A stretch of 64,000 nt of DNA, taken from positions 1-64,000 of the forward strand of contig NZ_LVHF01000010.1 of the NCBI RefSeq assembly GCF_001650345.1. The letters are read 5' to 3'. The translations under genes and the position numbers were made by a program. This document shows, piece after piece, positions 1 to 12,538 of this stretch. Position 1 is the stretch's first letter; every line of letters begins with the position of its first letter. The notes under the pieces are model-generated. The model saw only the letters and a program-made list of their open reading frames with translations, had not been told where the DNA came from and searched no databases. Origin of the DNA: Photobacterium jeanii. Its GTDB lineage: Bacteria > Pseudomonadota > Gammaproteobacteria > Enterobacterales > Vibrionaceae.

Positions 1-40
1 ACGCCGGGGGTCGCGGGTTCGAGTCCCGTCCGCTCCGCCA
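1..40 (+). tRNA. tRNA-Asp(GTC), 3' part only
   Basis: The window opens inside a tRNA. The T arm (GCGGG, loop TTCGAGT, CCCGT), the 3' acceptor strand CCGCTCC, the discriminator G and an encoded CCA are visible. The acceptor sequence implies a 5' strand GGAGCGG, and the variable region GGGTC with the preceding stem matches bacterial tRNA-Asp, as does the AC that would follow a GTC anticodon just outside the window. The 5' half is off the edge, so the anticodon itself is inferred. A terminator follows directly, so this is the last gene of its transcript. Confidence 0.88.
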
Positions 41-50
41 CTTATACTAA

Positions 51-78
51 GCCCGAGTCGAAAGACTCGGGCTTTTTT
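51..78 (+). terminator. Rho-independent terminator of the tRNA transcript
   Basis: A perfect 9-bp stem (GCCCGAGTC / GACTCGGGC) with a GAAA tetraloop is followed by six T. It ends the tRNA-Asp transcript. Confidence 0.95.
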
Positions 79-267
79 ACGCCTGTTGAAAACCATCTTT
101 TTAATATCGCCTCTCAAATAGGCTCCTTCAGTTATCTTGACTATATTCTTCTCTTCTTTGATTGATGAAATAACTAGTAGTAGCCGTAGCATCAGTCTTT
201 TATGCTTGTGGTTATTATCTTTTACGAGTAGGATTTGTGGGCTGATTGGTTATCGATAGCCGATCAC

Positions 268-320
268 GGGTGATGGAGTTCCACCTTTAACCGCTCATCA
301 TTGAGATAATGACTCCTGCT
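268..320 (+). promoter_or_regulatory. Fluoride riboswitch (crcB motif)
   Basis: The stretch carries the conserved core of the fluoride aptamer: GGTGATGGAGTTCCACC, then TTAACCGCT, then ATAATGACTCCTGC. GGTG (269-272) can pair with CACC (282-285), CTCA with TGAG (294-305), and GGAGT (276-280) with ACTCC (312-316), as expected for this folded RNA. It lies about 90 nt upstream of a CLC-family antiporter whose pore motifs are of the fluoride type, so ligand and target agree. A 12-bp palindrome (329-340) lies between the aptamer and the gene and may belong to the expression platform. Bases 79-267 show nothing else I can support. Confidence 0.87.
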
Positions 321-408
321 GTAGTTAGGATAGATCTATCTATGGTGGGGTTTATATCTGTCATATTGTCTATCCTTAGAAATTCATAAAGTGATAAGCA
401 GAGATAAT

Positions 409-1779
409 ATGGCTCACCCTTTAAGTGCTAACCCTAAGATATTCATCCAGATCATACGCTGGACCCTCCTTATTATTCCTGTGGCCGTACTGGTCGGCTC
501 GTTGAATGCCTTTTTCTTGTGGATCCTGAGCGAAGCCACTGCGACACGGGTGTCTTTTCCGTGGTTGATTTACCTATTGCCCCTAGCAGGGATTGTGATT
601 GTGTACTGTTATCGTAATTTGGGTAAAAACTCAGAAGGCGGTAATAACCTGATCATGGATGAAATTCATGAGCCAGGCGCCGGTATTCCAGCGCGGATGG
701 GACCATTAGTATTAATCACTACAGTGATCACTCACTTGTTTGGTGGCTCAGCAGGTCGTGAAGGGACGGCGGTACAAATCGGCGGTGCAACTACCCATTG
801 GCTGGCGCGTAAAATTAAACTTAACGAAGCTGATACGCGGTTAATTTTGATTGCCGGTGTCGCGGCAGGTTTCGGTGCCGTATTTGGTACACCACTGACA
901 GGCGCTATTTTTGCGCTCGAAGTGCTCGCTATTGGTCGATTACGCTACGACGCTATTATTCCTGCTCTGTTTGCTGCCATCTTGGCTGATGTAGTGTGTA
1001 GCGCTTTAGGGGCACACCATACCCATTACCGCATCGACTTCTTAGAAAACATCACCATTTTTGAACACGTGTTGAAAGTCGACTTATGGCTGATGGTGAA
1101 AATCCTGATCAGTGCAGTGGCATTTGGTTTAGCTGGTTATTTGTTTGGTGAGTTGACTCATGCCTTTAAAGATATCTTTAAAGCGACATTAAAGAACCCG
1201 TACGTGATTGTGGTAACTGGTGGCTTGATTGTTATCGGTATTACCCAGTGGATTGGTAATTATGATTATATCGGCCTTGGTGTGTATAGCACCCGAGAAG
1301 GCGGTGTAAGTATCATGAGTGCTTTCACTGAAGGCGGGGCGGAATGGTATAGCTGGGCATTAAAACTGTTGCTGACGGCTATAACCTTAGCCGCTGGGTA
1401 CAAAGGTGGTGAAGTTACCCCGCTGTTCTTTGTTGGTGCCACCCTGGGTAATACCATGGCGTGGTTACTAGGGGCGCCTGTCGATTTATTTGCTGCGTTA
1501 GGTTTCTTGGCAGTGTTTGCGGCGGCGACTAACACGCCATTGGCTTGTACCATCATGGGTATTGAGCTGTTTGGTGCTGATCATATGCTGTATTTTGCGA
1601 TTGCGTGTTACACCGCATACTACTTCAGTGGTCATACTGGGATTTATTCATCGCAACGCGTGGCGGTACCTAAACTTTTTGACGATCAAGGTGCGCCGAA
1701 AATTACGCACAAAATTGGTGAGTTACGCGAAACACATTCGTCGTTGCTTAAAGCTTTGGTGAAGAAGTTTTCCAAATAA
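409..1779 (+). CDS. CLC-type fluoride/proton antiporter (CLC-F)
   Basis: This is a polytopic membrane protein of the CLC family, about 456 residues. The family exchanges halide for protons across the inner membrane. Instead of the canonical chloride-filter motifs GSGIP and GREGP, it has GGNNLI (about residues 77-82) and GREGT (about 116-120). The gating glutamate is kept, and other CLC segments such as [11 protein letters not shown] and [11 protein letters not shown] are present. That pattern, with the fluoride riboswitch upstream, argues for a fluoride exporter that protects against environmental fluoride rather than a chloride channel. I prefer the ATG at 409; a GTG at 391 would add six residues. 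A strong terminator follows, so it is a single-gene unit. Family membership is certain; fluoride specificity is inferred from motifs and the riboswitch. Confidence 0.88.
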   Translation: MAHPLSANPKIFIQIIRWTLLIIPVAVLVGSLNAFFLWILSEATATRVSFPWLIYLLPLAGIVIVYCYRNLGKNSEGGNNLIMDEIHEPGAGIPARMGPLVLITTVITHLFGGSAGREGTAVQIGGATTHWLARKIKLNEADTRLILIAGVAAGFGAVFGTPLTGAIFALEVLAIGRLRYDAIIPALFAAILADVVCSALGAHHTHYRIDFLENITIFEHVLKVDLWLMVKILISAVAFGLAGYLFGELTHAFKDIFKATLKNPYVIVVTGGLIVIGITQWIGNYDYIGLGVYSTREGGVSIMSAFTEGGAEWYSWALKLLLTAITLAAGYKGGEVTPLFFVGATLGNTMAWLLGAPVDLFAALGFLAVFAAATNTPLACTIMGIELFGADHMLYFAIACYTAYYFSGHTGIYSSQRVAVPKLFDDQGAPKITHKIGELRETHSSLLKALVKKFSK

Positions 1780-1795
1780 GTGCTGATAATTAACC

Positions 1796-1824
1796 AAAGG
1801 CCGCTTTGATAGCGGCCTTTATTG
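1796..1824 (+). terminator. Terminator after the CLC-F gene
   Basis: A perfect 10-bp stem (AAAGGCCGCT / AGCGGCCTTT) with a 5-nt loop ends in a T-rich tract. Confidence 0.9.
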
Positions 1825-1897
1825 TTTCTAGGTTGTAACAAATTTTCTCTGGTTGTGCCTTGCTGGCTGGAGTGACCTTCCCTATACTCTTGGCTGA

Positions 1898-5259
<3,362 letters not shown>

Positions 5260-5261
5260 CC

Positions 5262-6035
5262 ATGTTAAGTGATCAAGAGTTTCTGCGTTATAACCGCCAA
5301 GTCATGCTGCCTGAGATCGGTGAGCAAGGTCAGTTGAAATTGAACCAAGCACAGGTGCTACTGGTGGGCGCGGGAGGGTTAGGCTCTGCTGCTGCCTTGT
5401 ATTTAGCGGGTGCAGGCGTCGGTAACATTGTGATTGCGGATGACGATCAGGTCGATAGTTCTAACTTACAGCGCCAGATCATCTATCGCGATGAACATCA
5501 AGGGATCAGTAAGGCACAAGCGGCGGCAGCACAGCTGCGGGCGCTCAATCCACATATTCGGGTGCGCGCGGTTGAAGCTCGATTGGCTGAACAACGTTTG
5601 GCGATGGAAGTGGCTTTGGCGGATGTAGTACTCGATTGCAGTGATAATTTGGCGACCCGCCATGCGATCAACCAAGCCTGTTTTCAGGCTAAGAAACCCT
5701 TGATTGCAGGTGCGGCGATTCGCTGGCAAGGGCAGTTGATGCCGTTTGATTTTCGCCATGGTCATGGGCCGTGTTACCACTGCCTATTTCCGTATCAACC
5801 CGATGGGCCAGCCCCTACGATGAACTGCAGCAATTCAGGTATTGCTGGGCCAGTGGTGGGTATGGTGGGCACCCTACAAGCGCTTGAAACCATCAAATGT
5901 CTAACCGATGCCGGCCAAGTAAGCTTTGCCCATTTACAGCAATTCGATGGTCTGACGATGACATGGCAACGTTTTGCTATTGCTAAAGATAAGCACTGCC
6001 CGGTGTGCGGCGCAGGAGAGAATAACAATGACTAA
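5262..6035 (+). CDS. thiF: ThiS adenylyltransferase ThiF
   Basis: This is an E1-like enzyme that adenylates the C-terminal glycine of ThiS so that it can accept sulfur for thiazole synthesis. Of its 257 residues, GAGGLG (36-41) forms the nucleotide-binding loop. DDDQVDSSNLQRQ follows, and two CxxC pairs (CYHC near 173 and CPVC near 247) should hold zinc. The NCSNSGIAGP segment carries the family cysteine. Only two bases separate it from thiE, and it overlaps thiS by eight, so all three are translated from one message. Confidence 0.96.
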   Translation: MLSDQEFLRYNRQVMLPEIGEQGQLKLNQAQVLLVGAGGLGSAAALYLAGAGVGNIVIADDDQVDSSNLQRQIIYRDEHQGISKAQAAAAQLRALNPHIRVRAVEARLAEQRLAMEVALADVVLDCSDNLATRHAINQACFQAKKPLIAGAAIRWQGQLMPFDFRHGHGPCYHCLFPYQPDGPAPTMNCSNSGIAGPVVGMVGTLQALETIKCLTDAGQVSFAHLQQFDGLTMTWQRFAIAKDKHCPVCGAGENNND

Positions 6036-6249
6036 CGCTAATGAGATGATCGAAATTTCGGTCAACGATAAACCGGTATCTTGCCCAGCAACGCAAAGCT
6101 TGGCAGCGCTGCTTATTCAGCTTGAGATGCCGCTTCAAGCTACCGCGGTTGCCATGAATGACGACATAATTGCGCGCCGTGAGTGGGAATCAACCATGTT
6201 GAGCGCCGGTGATCGTATCGCGCTATTTCAAGCTATCGCTGGGGGTTAA
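6028..6249 (+). CDS. thiS: Sulfur carrier protein ThiS
   Basis: ThiS is a 73-residue ubiquitin-fold carrier ending in the required Gly-Gly. ThiF adenylates it, and it then delivers sulfur as a thiocarboxylate to ThiG. The ATG at 6028 is preceded by AGGAGAG (6014-6020), inside the end of thiF. An in-frame upstream extension exists but would duplicate thiF sequence and is not used. The stop codon overlaps the thiG start (TAATG). Confidence 0.96.
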   Translation: MTNANEMIEISVNDKPVSCPATQSLAALLIQLEMPLQATAVAMNDDIIARREWESTMLSAGDRIALFQAIAGG

Positions 6250-7022
6250 TGATGTTAACGATTGCAGATAAAACGTTTTCTTCTCGCCTGTTCACTGGAA
6301 CGGGCAAATACGCCAACAGCACCACCATGGCGCAATCGATTATTGCGTCAGAGTCTGAGTTGGTGACCATGGCGCTCAAACGCGTCGATATTGAGAACCG
6401 TGACGACGATATTTTAGCGCCGCTGATCAGCGCTGGGGTGAATTTGCTACCCAATACTTCTGGGGCGAAAAACGCCAAAGAAGCGATCTTTGCTGCCAAG
6501 CTGGCACGTGAAGCGCTTGGCACCAACTGGCTGAAATTGGAAATTCACCCTGACCCTAAGTACTTAATGCCCGACCCGATTGAAACCTTGGCAGCGGCTG
6601 AAGCCTTGGTACGCGAAGGCTTTATTGTGTTGCCTTATTGCCACGCTGACCCTGTGTTGTGTAAACGTCTGGAAGAAGTGGGTTGTGCTGCGGTGATGCC
6701 GTTGGGGGCACCCATTGGTTCGAATAAAGGTCTAGCCTCGCGTGATTTTCTTGAAATCATCATCGATCAGGCGCGTGTCCCTGTGATTGTTGATGCTGGT
6801 ATCGGAGCACCATCGCATGCGGCGGAAGCGATGGAAATGGGCGCAGATGCGGTGCTGGTGAATACTGCCATTGCCGCAGCGACTGATCCTATTGCCATGG
6901 GACGGGCGTTTAAGCTGGCGGTTGAAAGCGGTCGTATGGCGTATAAAGCGGGCCTGGCAGGCACGGTAAACCATGCCATCGCCTCGAGCCCGTTGACGGC
7001 GTTTCTTGATCACAGCGCGTAA
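6249..7022 (+). CDS. thiG: Thiazole synthase ThiG
   Basis: ThiG builds the thiazole phosphate ring from deoxyxylulose phosphate, dehydroglycine and ThiS thiocarboxylate. This is a 257-residue TIM barrel with the family signatures FTGTGKY near the start, [17 protein letters not shown], and [20 protein letters not shown] near residue 180, plus the conserved VNTAIA. Two ATG codons lie in tandem (6249 and 6252); the second matches the E. coli start. It is coupled to thiS by a TAATG overlap, and thiH follows within ten bases. Confidence 0.96.
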   Translation: MMLTIADKTFSSRLFTGTGKYANSTTMAQSIIASESELVTMALKRVDIENRDDDILAPLISAGVNLLPNTSGAKNAKEAIFAAKLAREALGTNWLKLEIHPDPKYLMPDPIETLAAAEALVREGFIVLPYCHADPVLCKRLEEVGCAAVMPLGAPIGSNKGLASRDFLEIIIDQARVPVIVDAGIGAPSHAAEAMEMGADAVLVNTAIAAATDPIAMGRAFKLAVESGRMAYKAGLAGTVNHAIASSPLTAFLDHSA

Positions 7023-7031
7023 GGTGTGGCT

Positions 7032-8153
7032 ATGAGCAATGCAAGCTATGTGGATGTTTGGAAGCAGCTCGAATGGGATGATATTCGGTTATCGATTTAC
7101 AGCAAAACCGCGGCGGATGTTGAGCGGGCGTTGCGTAAACCCAAACGTGATCTCGAAGATTTCAAAGCCTTGATTTCGCCTGCAGCTGAGCCATATTTGG
7201 AGCACATGGCGCAGCAATCGGCAGCACTCACGCGCAAGCGATTTGGTCATACGATGGCGTTTTACGTGCCCTTGTATTTATCCAATCTGTGCGCCAATGC
7301 GTGTACCTATTGTGGTTTCTCGATGGAAAACCGGATCAAGCGTCGGACATTGAATACGGCAGAGATTGAACAAGAGTGCCAAGCTATCAAAGCGATGCAG
7401 TTTGATAGCGTGTTGTTGGTGACCGGTGAGCACGAACGTAAGGTGGGGATGGAATATTTCCGCCAAGCGCTGCCGCCGATCAAACAGCAATTTAGTTATT
7501 TGGCGATGGAAGTGCAGCCGTTGGATCAGCACGAATATGCCGAACTCAAGACCCTCGGGTTAGATGCGGTGATGGTGTATCAAGAGACATACAATGCGCC
7601 AACCTATGCTCAGCACCATTTGCGCGGCAATAAGATGGACTTTGAATACCGTCTCGCGACCCCAGATCGCCTTGCGAAAGCGGGGATCGATAAAATTGGG
7701 ATCGGCGCTTTGATTGGGTTGGAAGAGTGGCGCACCGATTGTTTCTTTGTCGCGAGCCATTTGGATTACCTTGAGCGTACCTATTGGCAAACCCGCTATT
7801 CGATTTCTTTCCCGCGTTTGCGTCCGTGTGAAGGGGGCTTACAGCCAAAATCAGTGATGAACGATCGCCAGTTAGTGCAATTGATTTGTGCGTATCGGTT
7901 ATTTAATCCAGAGGTCGAATTGTCGTTATCGACTCGCGAGTCGCCGAGCTTTCGCGATAACGTGTTGTCATTGGGGATCACCAGTATGTCTGCGGGGTCG
8001 AAAACCCAACCGGGTGGTTATGCCGATGATGAGCCTGAGCTGGAGCAATTTGCGATCAGCGATGAGCGTTCTGTGGCTGAGGTGGCTCAAGCGGTTAAAC
8101 GTCACGGCTTTGAGGTGGTGTGGAAAGATTGGCATCACGCCTATTCGGGCTAA
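7032..8153 (+). CDS. thiH: 2-iminoacetate synthase ThiH
   Basis: ThiH is a radical-SAM enzyme that cleaves tyrosine to give the dehydroglycine used by ThiG. The cluster motif CxxxCxxC is visible as C87, C91 and C94 within CANACTYCGFS. Length is 373 residues, normal for the family. I chose the ATG at 7032, which has AAGGTG five bases upstream; a GTG at 7026 would add two residues. It is the last gene of the thi operon and is followed by a strong terminator. Confidence 0.96.
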   Translation: MSNASYVDVWKQLEWDDIRLSIYSKTAADVERALRKPKRDLEDFKALISPAAEPYLEHMAQQSAALTRKRFGHTMAFYVPLYLSNLCANACTYCGFSMENRIKRRTLNTAEIEQECQAIKAMQFDSVLLVTGEHERKVGMEYFRQALPPIKQQFSYLAMEVQPLDQHEYAELKTLGLDAVMVYQETYNAPTYAQHHLRGNKMDFEYRLATPDRLAKAGIDKIGIGALIGLEEWRTDCFFVASHLDYLERTYWQTRYSISFPRLRPCEGGLQPKSVMNDRQLVQLICAYRLFNPEVELSLSTRESPSFRDNVLSLGITSMSAGSKTQPGGYADDEPELEQFAISDERSVAEVAQAVKRHGFEVVWKDWHHAYSG

Positions 8154-8186
8154 TGATGCTTATTTGTTCTTGAGTGCAGTAAAGAA

Positions 8187-8220
8187 TAACGCCCGCGATC
8201 ATGCGGGCGTTATGGTTTTT
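8187..8220 (+). terminator. Terminator of the thi operon
   Basis: The 11-bp stem ATAACGCCCGC / GCGGGCGTTAT with a 6-nt loop is followed by GGTTTTT. It separates the thi operon from the convergent peptidase gene. Confidence 0.92.
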
Positions 8221-8235
8221 ATTGCAGGGTGATGA

Positions 8236-10023
8236 TTAACGGCTAAGCGGCGCTGTTGCCTGTTGTAGCCATGTCAAATCGTCACCTTCTAGCGATGGGC
8301 TGATCACTTTGAATACTGTTTGGTGGTAGTCGTTTAGCCACGCCAGCTCCACATCTGTCATCAAGTCAACGTCGATCAGACGTTGGTCGATTGGAGCGCG
8401 AGTCAGTGATTCAAAACCAAGCATGGTCATGTCGCCTTGAGTTGGTACTTCAACCACGAGCTCTAGGTTTTCGATACGGATACCAAATGCATCAGCGCGG
8501 TAGTAACCTGGCTCGTTTGATAGCACCATACCTGGTAGTAGCGCGGTAGGGTTGTATACCTTAGCAATACGCTGTGGTCCTTCGTGTACGCTTAGGAAGT
8601 GACCAACACCGTGACCCGTACCGTGGTCGAAATCAAAGCCGTGTGCCCATAGGTGTTGACGTGCAAGCGCATCGAGCTGTGAACCCGTTGTGCCTTTCGG
8701 GAAGCGAGCGGCATTAAGCGCGATATGACCTTTCAGCACGAGAGTGAAGGCTTGTTTAACTTCGGCGTTAGGTTGACCAATCGCGATAGTACGAGTGATG
8801 TCCGTGGTGCCATCAGGGTATTGACCGCCTGAATCGACGAGGTAGACATTGTCCATTTCCAGCACGCTTGGTTGCGGTTGGTTTTGGTGGTTGTAATGAC
8901 ACATTGCCGCATTACCACCGGCCGCTGAAATGGTGTCGAAGCTCACGTCGCTGCAACTGCTGTCTTGGCTTCGGAATTGCCACAATTGATCAGCAAGTAC
9001 ACCTTCATCAAGCAGTTTGCCTGCTGCTACTTGGCGATCAACCCAAGCTAAGAATTTCGATACCGCCACGCCATCACGGATATGACACGCTTTCATACCA
9101 GCCACTTCGGTCGCGTTTTTCGCTGCTTTTGGTAGCAGACATGGATCGGCTGCCGTAATCAGGGTGGCACCTGCTTCAGCGAGAACTTGGCTTGCCCAAG
9201 CATTGCTGGTCGCTGGGTCGACTAATACATTGTGCTGTGCTAGCGCTTCTAAGCCAGCTTGTAGGGCGTCAGGCGTTTGTACGCGAACACCTTCACCTAC
9301 ATGACCCGCAAATTCTTGCGGTAGGCGGGCTGGATCGATAAAGAAGTCCAAGCTGCCGTCGGCATGAATGATGGCTGTTGAAAGTAAAATTGGCAGGCTA
9401 GGTACGTCGTTGCCGCGAATATTCAGGAGCCAAGCGATGCTATCAAGTTGAGTCAGTAACGCGGCTTGGGCGCCTTGTTTTTTCAGCTCAGCAGCAATTT
9501 GCTCGCGTTTATCGGCACTGCTTTGACCAACGAAATCCAAGCCCATTAACTTCGCGTTAGAAAGAGTCGGCGCTGGACGGTCGTGCCATAGCTGATCGAT
9601 AGGGTTTGCTTCGATGCTTACAAGCTCGAGTTGATCAGCAACTTTGTCGGCAGTGGCTTGAAGCCAAGCTGCGCTGTGAAGGCGGGCATCAACGGCGACT
9701 TTGCTACCTGCAGCCAGTTGCTCTTGTGTCCATGACATTGGTGGCTCGTCGATCAGGTGGCGGTATTCAAATACTTCACCTGGTACTTGCTTGCGCACTT
9801 GTACTACGTAACGACCATCAACGAAAACCGCGGCATTGTCACGGGTGATCACTGCCATACCCGCCGAGCCGGTAAAGCCCGTTGCCCAGTGAAGGCGTTC
9901 GTTGTGAGCGGGAATGTATTCACCAAGGTATTCGTCTTCATGAGGAATAAGCAGTGCGTCGTACTGGTTTTCGACCAGCCACAAACGGATCTGCTCAACA
10001 CGTTGAGAGATAACTGATTGCAT
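8236..10023 (-). CDS. Xaa-Pro aminopeptidase (M24B family)
   Basis: This 595-residue cytoplasmic metallopeptidase removes N-terminal residues preceding proline. It has the three-part build of the long, eukaryote-like aminopeptidase P: two creatinase-like N-terminal domains, then the pita-bread catalytic domain. Metal ligands are visible in DSGGQYPDGTTDITRT, GHGTGHGVGHFLSVHEG, LSNEPGYY and GIRIENLELV. It is longer than the classical E. coli PepP (about 440 residues), so I do not give it that name. The ATG has AAGGAAC about nine bases upstream. It stands alone, convergent with the thi operon. Confidence 0.93.
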   Translation of the reverse strand: MQSVISQRVEQIRLWLVENQYDALLIPHEDEYLGEYIPAHNERLHWATGFTGSAGMAVITRDNAAVFVDGRYVVQVRKQVPGEVFEYRHLIDEPPMSWTQEQLAAGSKVAVDARLHSAAWLQATADKVADQLELVSIEANPIDQLWHDRPAPTLSNAKLMGLDFVGQSSADKREQIAAELKKQGAQAALLTQLDSIAWLLNIRGNDVPSLPILLSTAIIHADGSLDFFIDPARLPQEFAGHVGEGVRVQTPDALQAGLEALAQHNVLVDPATSNAWASQVLAEAGATLITAADPCLLPKAAKNATEVAGMKACHIRDGVAVSKFLAWVDRQVAAGKLLDEGVLADQLWQFRSQDSSCSDVSFDTISAAGGNAAMCHYNHQNQPQPSVLEMDNVYLVDSGGQYPDGTTDITRTIAIGQPNAEVKQAFTLVLKGHIALNAARFPKGTTGSQLDALARQHLWAHGFDFDHGTGHGVGHFLSVHEGPQRIAKVYNPTALLPGMVLSNEPGYYRADAFGIRIENLELVVEVPTQGDMTMLGFESLTRAPIDQRLIDVDLMTDVELAWLNDYHQTVFKVISPSLEGDDLTWLQQATAPLSR

Positions 10024-10133
10024 GGTTAATGTTCCTTTATGATTGTCACCGTCCTTGCTGACGGAAGATGAACCTAGCCATATACTGCTTTCACATTGCT
10101 TTGTATGGCATAAGTTTAGCTACGGTAGCGCTT

Positions 10134-11084
10134 TTAACTGTTGGCTGCAATTCCACGGCAGCGGCGGATAATCAAATCTTTTAGCCAAGTGTGCCCAGGA
10201 TCGCTTTCTTGGTGTTGATGCCAGAACAAGGTGTAAGCCATGGCAGGCAACTTGCACGGCAGCGGTAGCACCACCAAATCCAGTTGGGCGGCAATGTGCG
10301 CTGCGAAGTGGCTTGGAGCGGTAAAGACCAAATCGGTGTGGGTACATAAGCTGGCAGCACTGTTGAAATCGGGCACGTACATCGCGATATCACGACTTAA
10401 CCCTTGCTCGGCGAGCTTGTAGTCGAGTAACCAGCGGTCGTCGCGGCCACAACGGACTTGAATGTGTCGCTGGCGTAAGTAATTGTCTTGATCCCACTGT
10501 TGTTCAAGGACTGGGTGACCTTGGCGGACGATACAACGTTGGGTATCGCGGCATAGCTCTTGAAAGACGATCCCTTTCGGTGGCATCAAGGTCAGCATCG
10601 CATCTTTAGGGTTGAGATCTTTGCCGGTAATACCGAAGTCGATCTCGCCGCTGTGGAGCTTATCAAAGGTGTCGGGTTCCCACGCTTGGGTATCTAAAAT
10701 GATATTGGGCCCTTTGGCAAAGATGTCGCCAAGAAACTGCGGCAAAAAAAGCGGGTAAGCACTTTCGACTAGCGCCATCCGAAAGTGACGGTCGCTGGTG
10801 GCAGGGTTGAAATCTGTCGGTGCCGTCAGGTGCTCAATGTCGCGTAGCAACTGCTCAAGAAACGGTTGTAGCGAACGAGCTCGTGGCGTTGGGTTCAAAC
10901 CGTGCGCACTGCGTGTAAAAAGCGGATCGTGAAATTGCTCACGCAAACGGTTTAAGCTTTTACTGACCGCTGATTGGCTGAGATGAAGGCGCTTGGCGGC
11001 ATGAGTGACGCTGCATTCTTCCAATAATACGTGGAGACAGACCAGCAAATTCAAATCGAGACGTGCTAATTTTTCGAATGACAC
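10134..11084 (-). CDS. LysR-family transcriptional regulator
   Basis: The N-terminal winged helix-turn-helix (about residues 8-66, with AAKRLHLSQSAVSKSLNRLREQ) is followed by a LysR effector-binding domain; total 316 residues. The start is a GTG at 11084, preceded by GAAGGAAG. It is divergent from a Bcr/CflA-type exporter across 146 bases that hold an inverted repeat. The usual reading is that it controls that exporter and itself, but the inducer is not deducible. Confidence 0.9.
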   Translation of the reverse strand: MSFEKLARLDLNLLVCLHVLLEECSVTHAAKRLHLSQSAVSKSLNRLREQFHDPLFTRSAHGLNPTPRARSLQPFLEQLLRDIEHLTAPTDFNPATSDRHFRMALVESAYPLFLPQFLGDIFAKGPNIILDTQAWEPDTFDKLHSGEIDFGITGKDLNPKDAMLTLMPPKGIVFQELCRDTQRCIVRQGHPVLEQQWDQDNYLRQRHIQVRCGRDDRWLLDYKLAEQGLSRDIAMYVPDFNSAASLCTHTDLVFTAPSHFAAHIAAQLDLVVLPLPCKLPAMAYTLFWHQHQESDPGHTWLKDLIIRRCRGIAANS

Positions 11085-11159
11085 CTTAGGCTTCCTTCAT
11101 CGTACAGATTAATTTCAACAGTTGTCCCCAAAGAGATATTCCCAAATGGAAAAACTCAC

Positions 11160-11179
11160 TTGAATATAAACCATTTCAA
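11160..11179. promoter_or_regulatory. Possible LysR operator between the divergent genes
   Basis: TTGAA-N10-TTCAA is an inverted repeat of the size LysR proteins usually bind. It lies 75 bp from the regulator start and 51 bp from the exporter start. Confidence 0.4.
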
Positions 11180-11230
11180 TTCATATCACTAACGCCTTAC
11201 ACTGCGCGCATCATCTCTTAGGAAATCAAA

Positions 11231-12433
11231 ATGAAAGCAGATCAAACGGCAGCTGGCACTAAGCTGGTTGCACTGATGGTGGTTCTGGTGCTGTTTAGCC
11301 CAATCGCTATCGACTTATATTTACCGGCACTCCCTGCAATGGCAGATACCTTCTCGGTGGATACCACCCGAGTGCAGGATACGGTAACTCTCTTTATGTT
11401 TAGCCTTGGCTTGGGGCAACTGCTTGCTGGACCATTGGCTGATCGCTATGGTCGTCGCCCGATCGCCTTAGGTGGTATTACTCTGTATGCCGTAAGCTCG
11501 GCGTTGGCGTACATGGCGCAAACGCTGGATCTGCTGTTGTTTGCCCGTTTAGCGCAAGGTTTTGGTGCATGTGCGACGTCGGTTGCGGCGTTTGCAGCAG
11601 TGCGTGATAGCTTCGGTCCTGAGCGCAGTGGTCGCATGATCAGTTACTTAAATGGCGCGATCTGTTTTATCCCTGCTTTGGCACCACTGCTAGGTGCATG
11701 GCTAACTCACCAGTTTGGCTGGCGTTCTAACTTTAGTTTCATGGTGGGTTTTGCGCTGGTGGCTGGTAGTTTGATTGCGGTTGGCTTTAAAGAAACCCGT
11801 CCTGCCGATACCAATACCCAAGGTTCGCTGATCAGCCTAGAGCGTTACTTTTCGGTACTGCGTGAGCCTGTCTTTTTGTTCCACGCTGTATTGTGCATGT
11901 TAGCGATGGCGGTGATCTTGGCTTATGTGACTTCAGCACCTGTGTGGCTGATGATGCACATGGGGCTGGATATGGGGCAATTTACTTACTGGTTCGGTAT
12001 GAACGCCGTGCTAAATATTGCAGCTTGTATGATTGCGCCAAAATACATGGATCGCTTTGGTTCGCGTAAGACACTGAATACTGGTTTATTGATGTTGGTG
12101 ATCTCGGGTGCCGCGATGCTGGCAATGAGCGACATCTTTGCGCCATGGGCGTTTATGGTGCCGATCTTTATGTCATCAATTGGCTTTGCCTTTGTATTGG
12201 GCTCTGCGGCGGGTAAAGCGTTAGCTCCGTTTGGTGACCGTGCAGGCACCGCAGCAGCACTATTAGGTTTGTTCCAAATGAGTGGTGCGGGCTTGATGGT
12301 GAGCTTGATGCAACGCCTTGATTTAACACCACCGGTACTGATGACGCTGCAAATGTGGCTGGTGGTACCAGGTTTGGTCATCTTATGGTCTAAGATAGGC
12401 CGCAAATGGCACGCACCGTGTGCGGCTAGTTAA
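11231..12433 (+). CDS. Bcr/CflA-type MFS multidrug exporter
   Basis: A 400-residue 12-helix major facilitator of the drug:proton antiporter group. The opening helix motif SPIAIDLYLPALPAMADTF and the loop motif GPLADRYGRRPI (about residues 70-81) are characteristic of the Bcr/CflA subfamily, which exports bicyclomycin, chloramphenicol and related compounds. The substrate here is unknown. A helical AAFAAVRDSFGPERSGRM segment follows. It is probably controlled by the divergent LysR gene. A good terminator ends it. Confidence 0.9.
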   Translation: MKADQTAAGTKLVALMVVLVLFSPIAIDLYLPALPAMADTFSVDTTRVQDTVTLFMFSLGLGQLLAGPLADRYGRRPIALGGITLYAVSSALAYMAQTLDLLLFARLAQGFGACATSVAAFAAVRDSFGPERSGRMISYLNGAICFIPALAPLLGAWLTHQFGWRSNFSFMVGFALVAGSLIAVGFKETRPADTNTQGSLISLERYFSVLREPVFLFHAVLCMLAMAVILAYVTSAPVWLMMHMGLDMGQFTYWFGMNAVLNIAACMIAPKYMDRFGSRKTLNTGLLMLVISGAAMLAMSDIFAPWAFMVPIFMSSIGFAFVLGSAAGKALAPFGDRAGTAAALLGLFQMSGAGLMVSLMQRLDLTPPVLMTLQMWLVVPGLVILWSKIGRKWHAPCAAS

Positions 12434-12502
12434 AAATAGCTTTTATAATTAGACGCTTGGCTCCTTAAAGGCGCAGGGTCTCGACAACCCTATCATCTCT
12501 TG

Positions 12503-12532
12503 GCCTGTCACTTTGGTGACAGGCTTTTTTTT
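12503..12532 (+). terminator. Terminator after the MFS exporter
   Basis: A perfect 9-bp stem (GCCTGTCAC / GTGACAGGC) with loop TTTG is followed by eight T. Confidence 0.95.
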
Positions 12533-12538
12533 GCTTGC

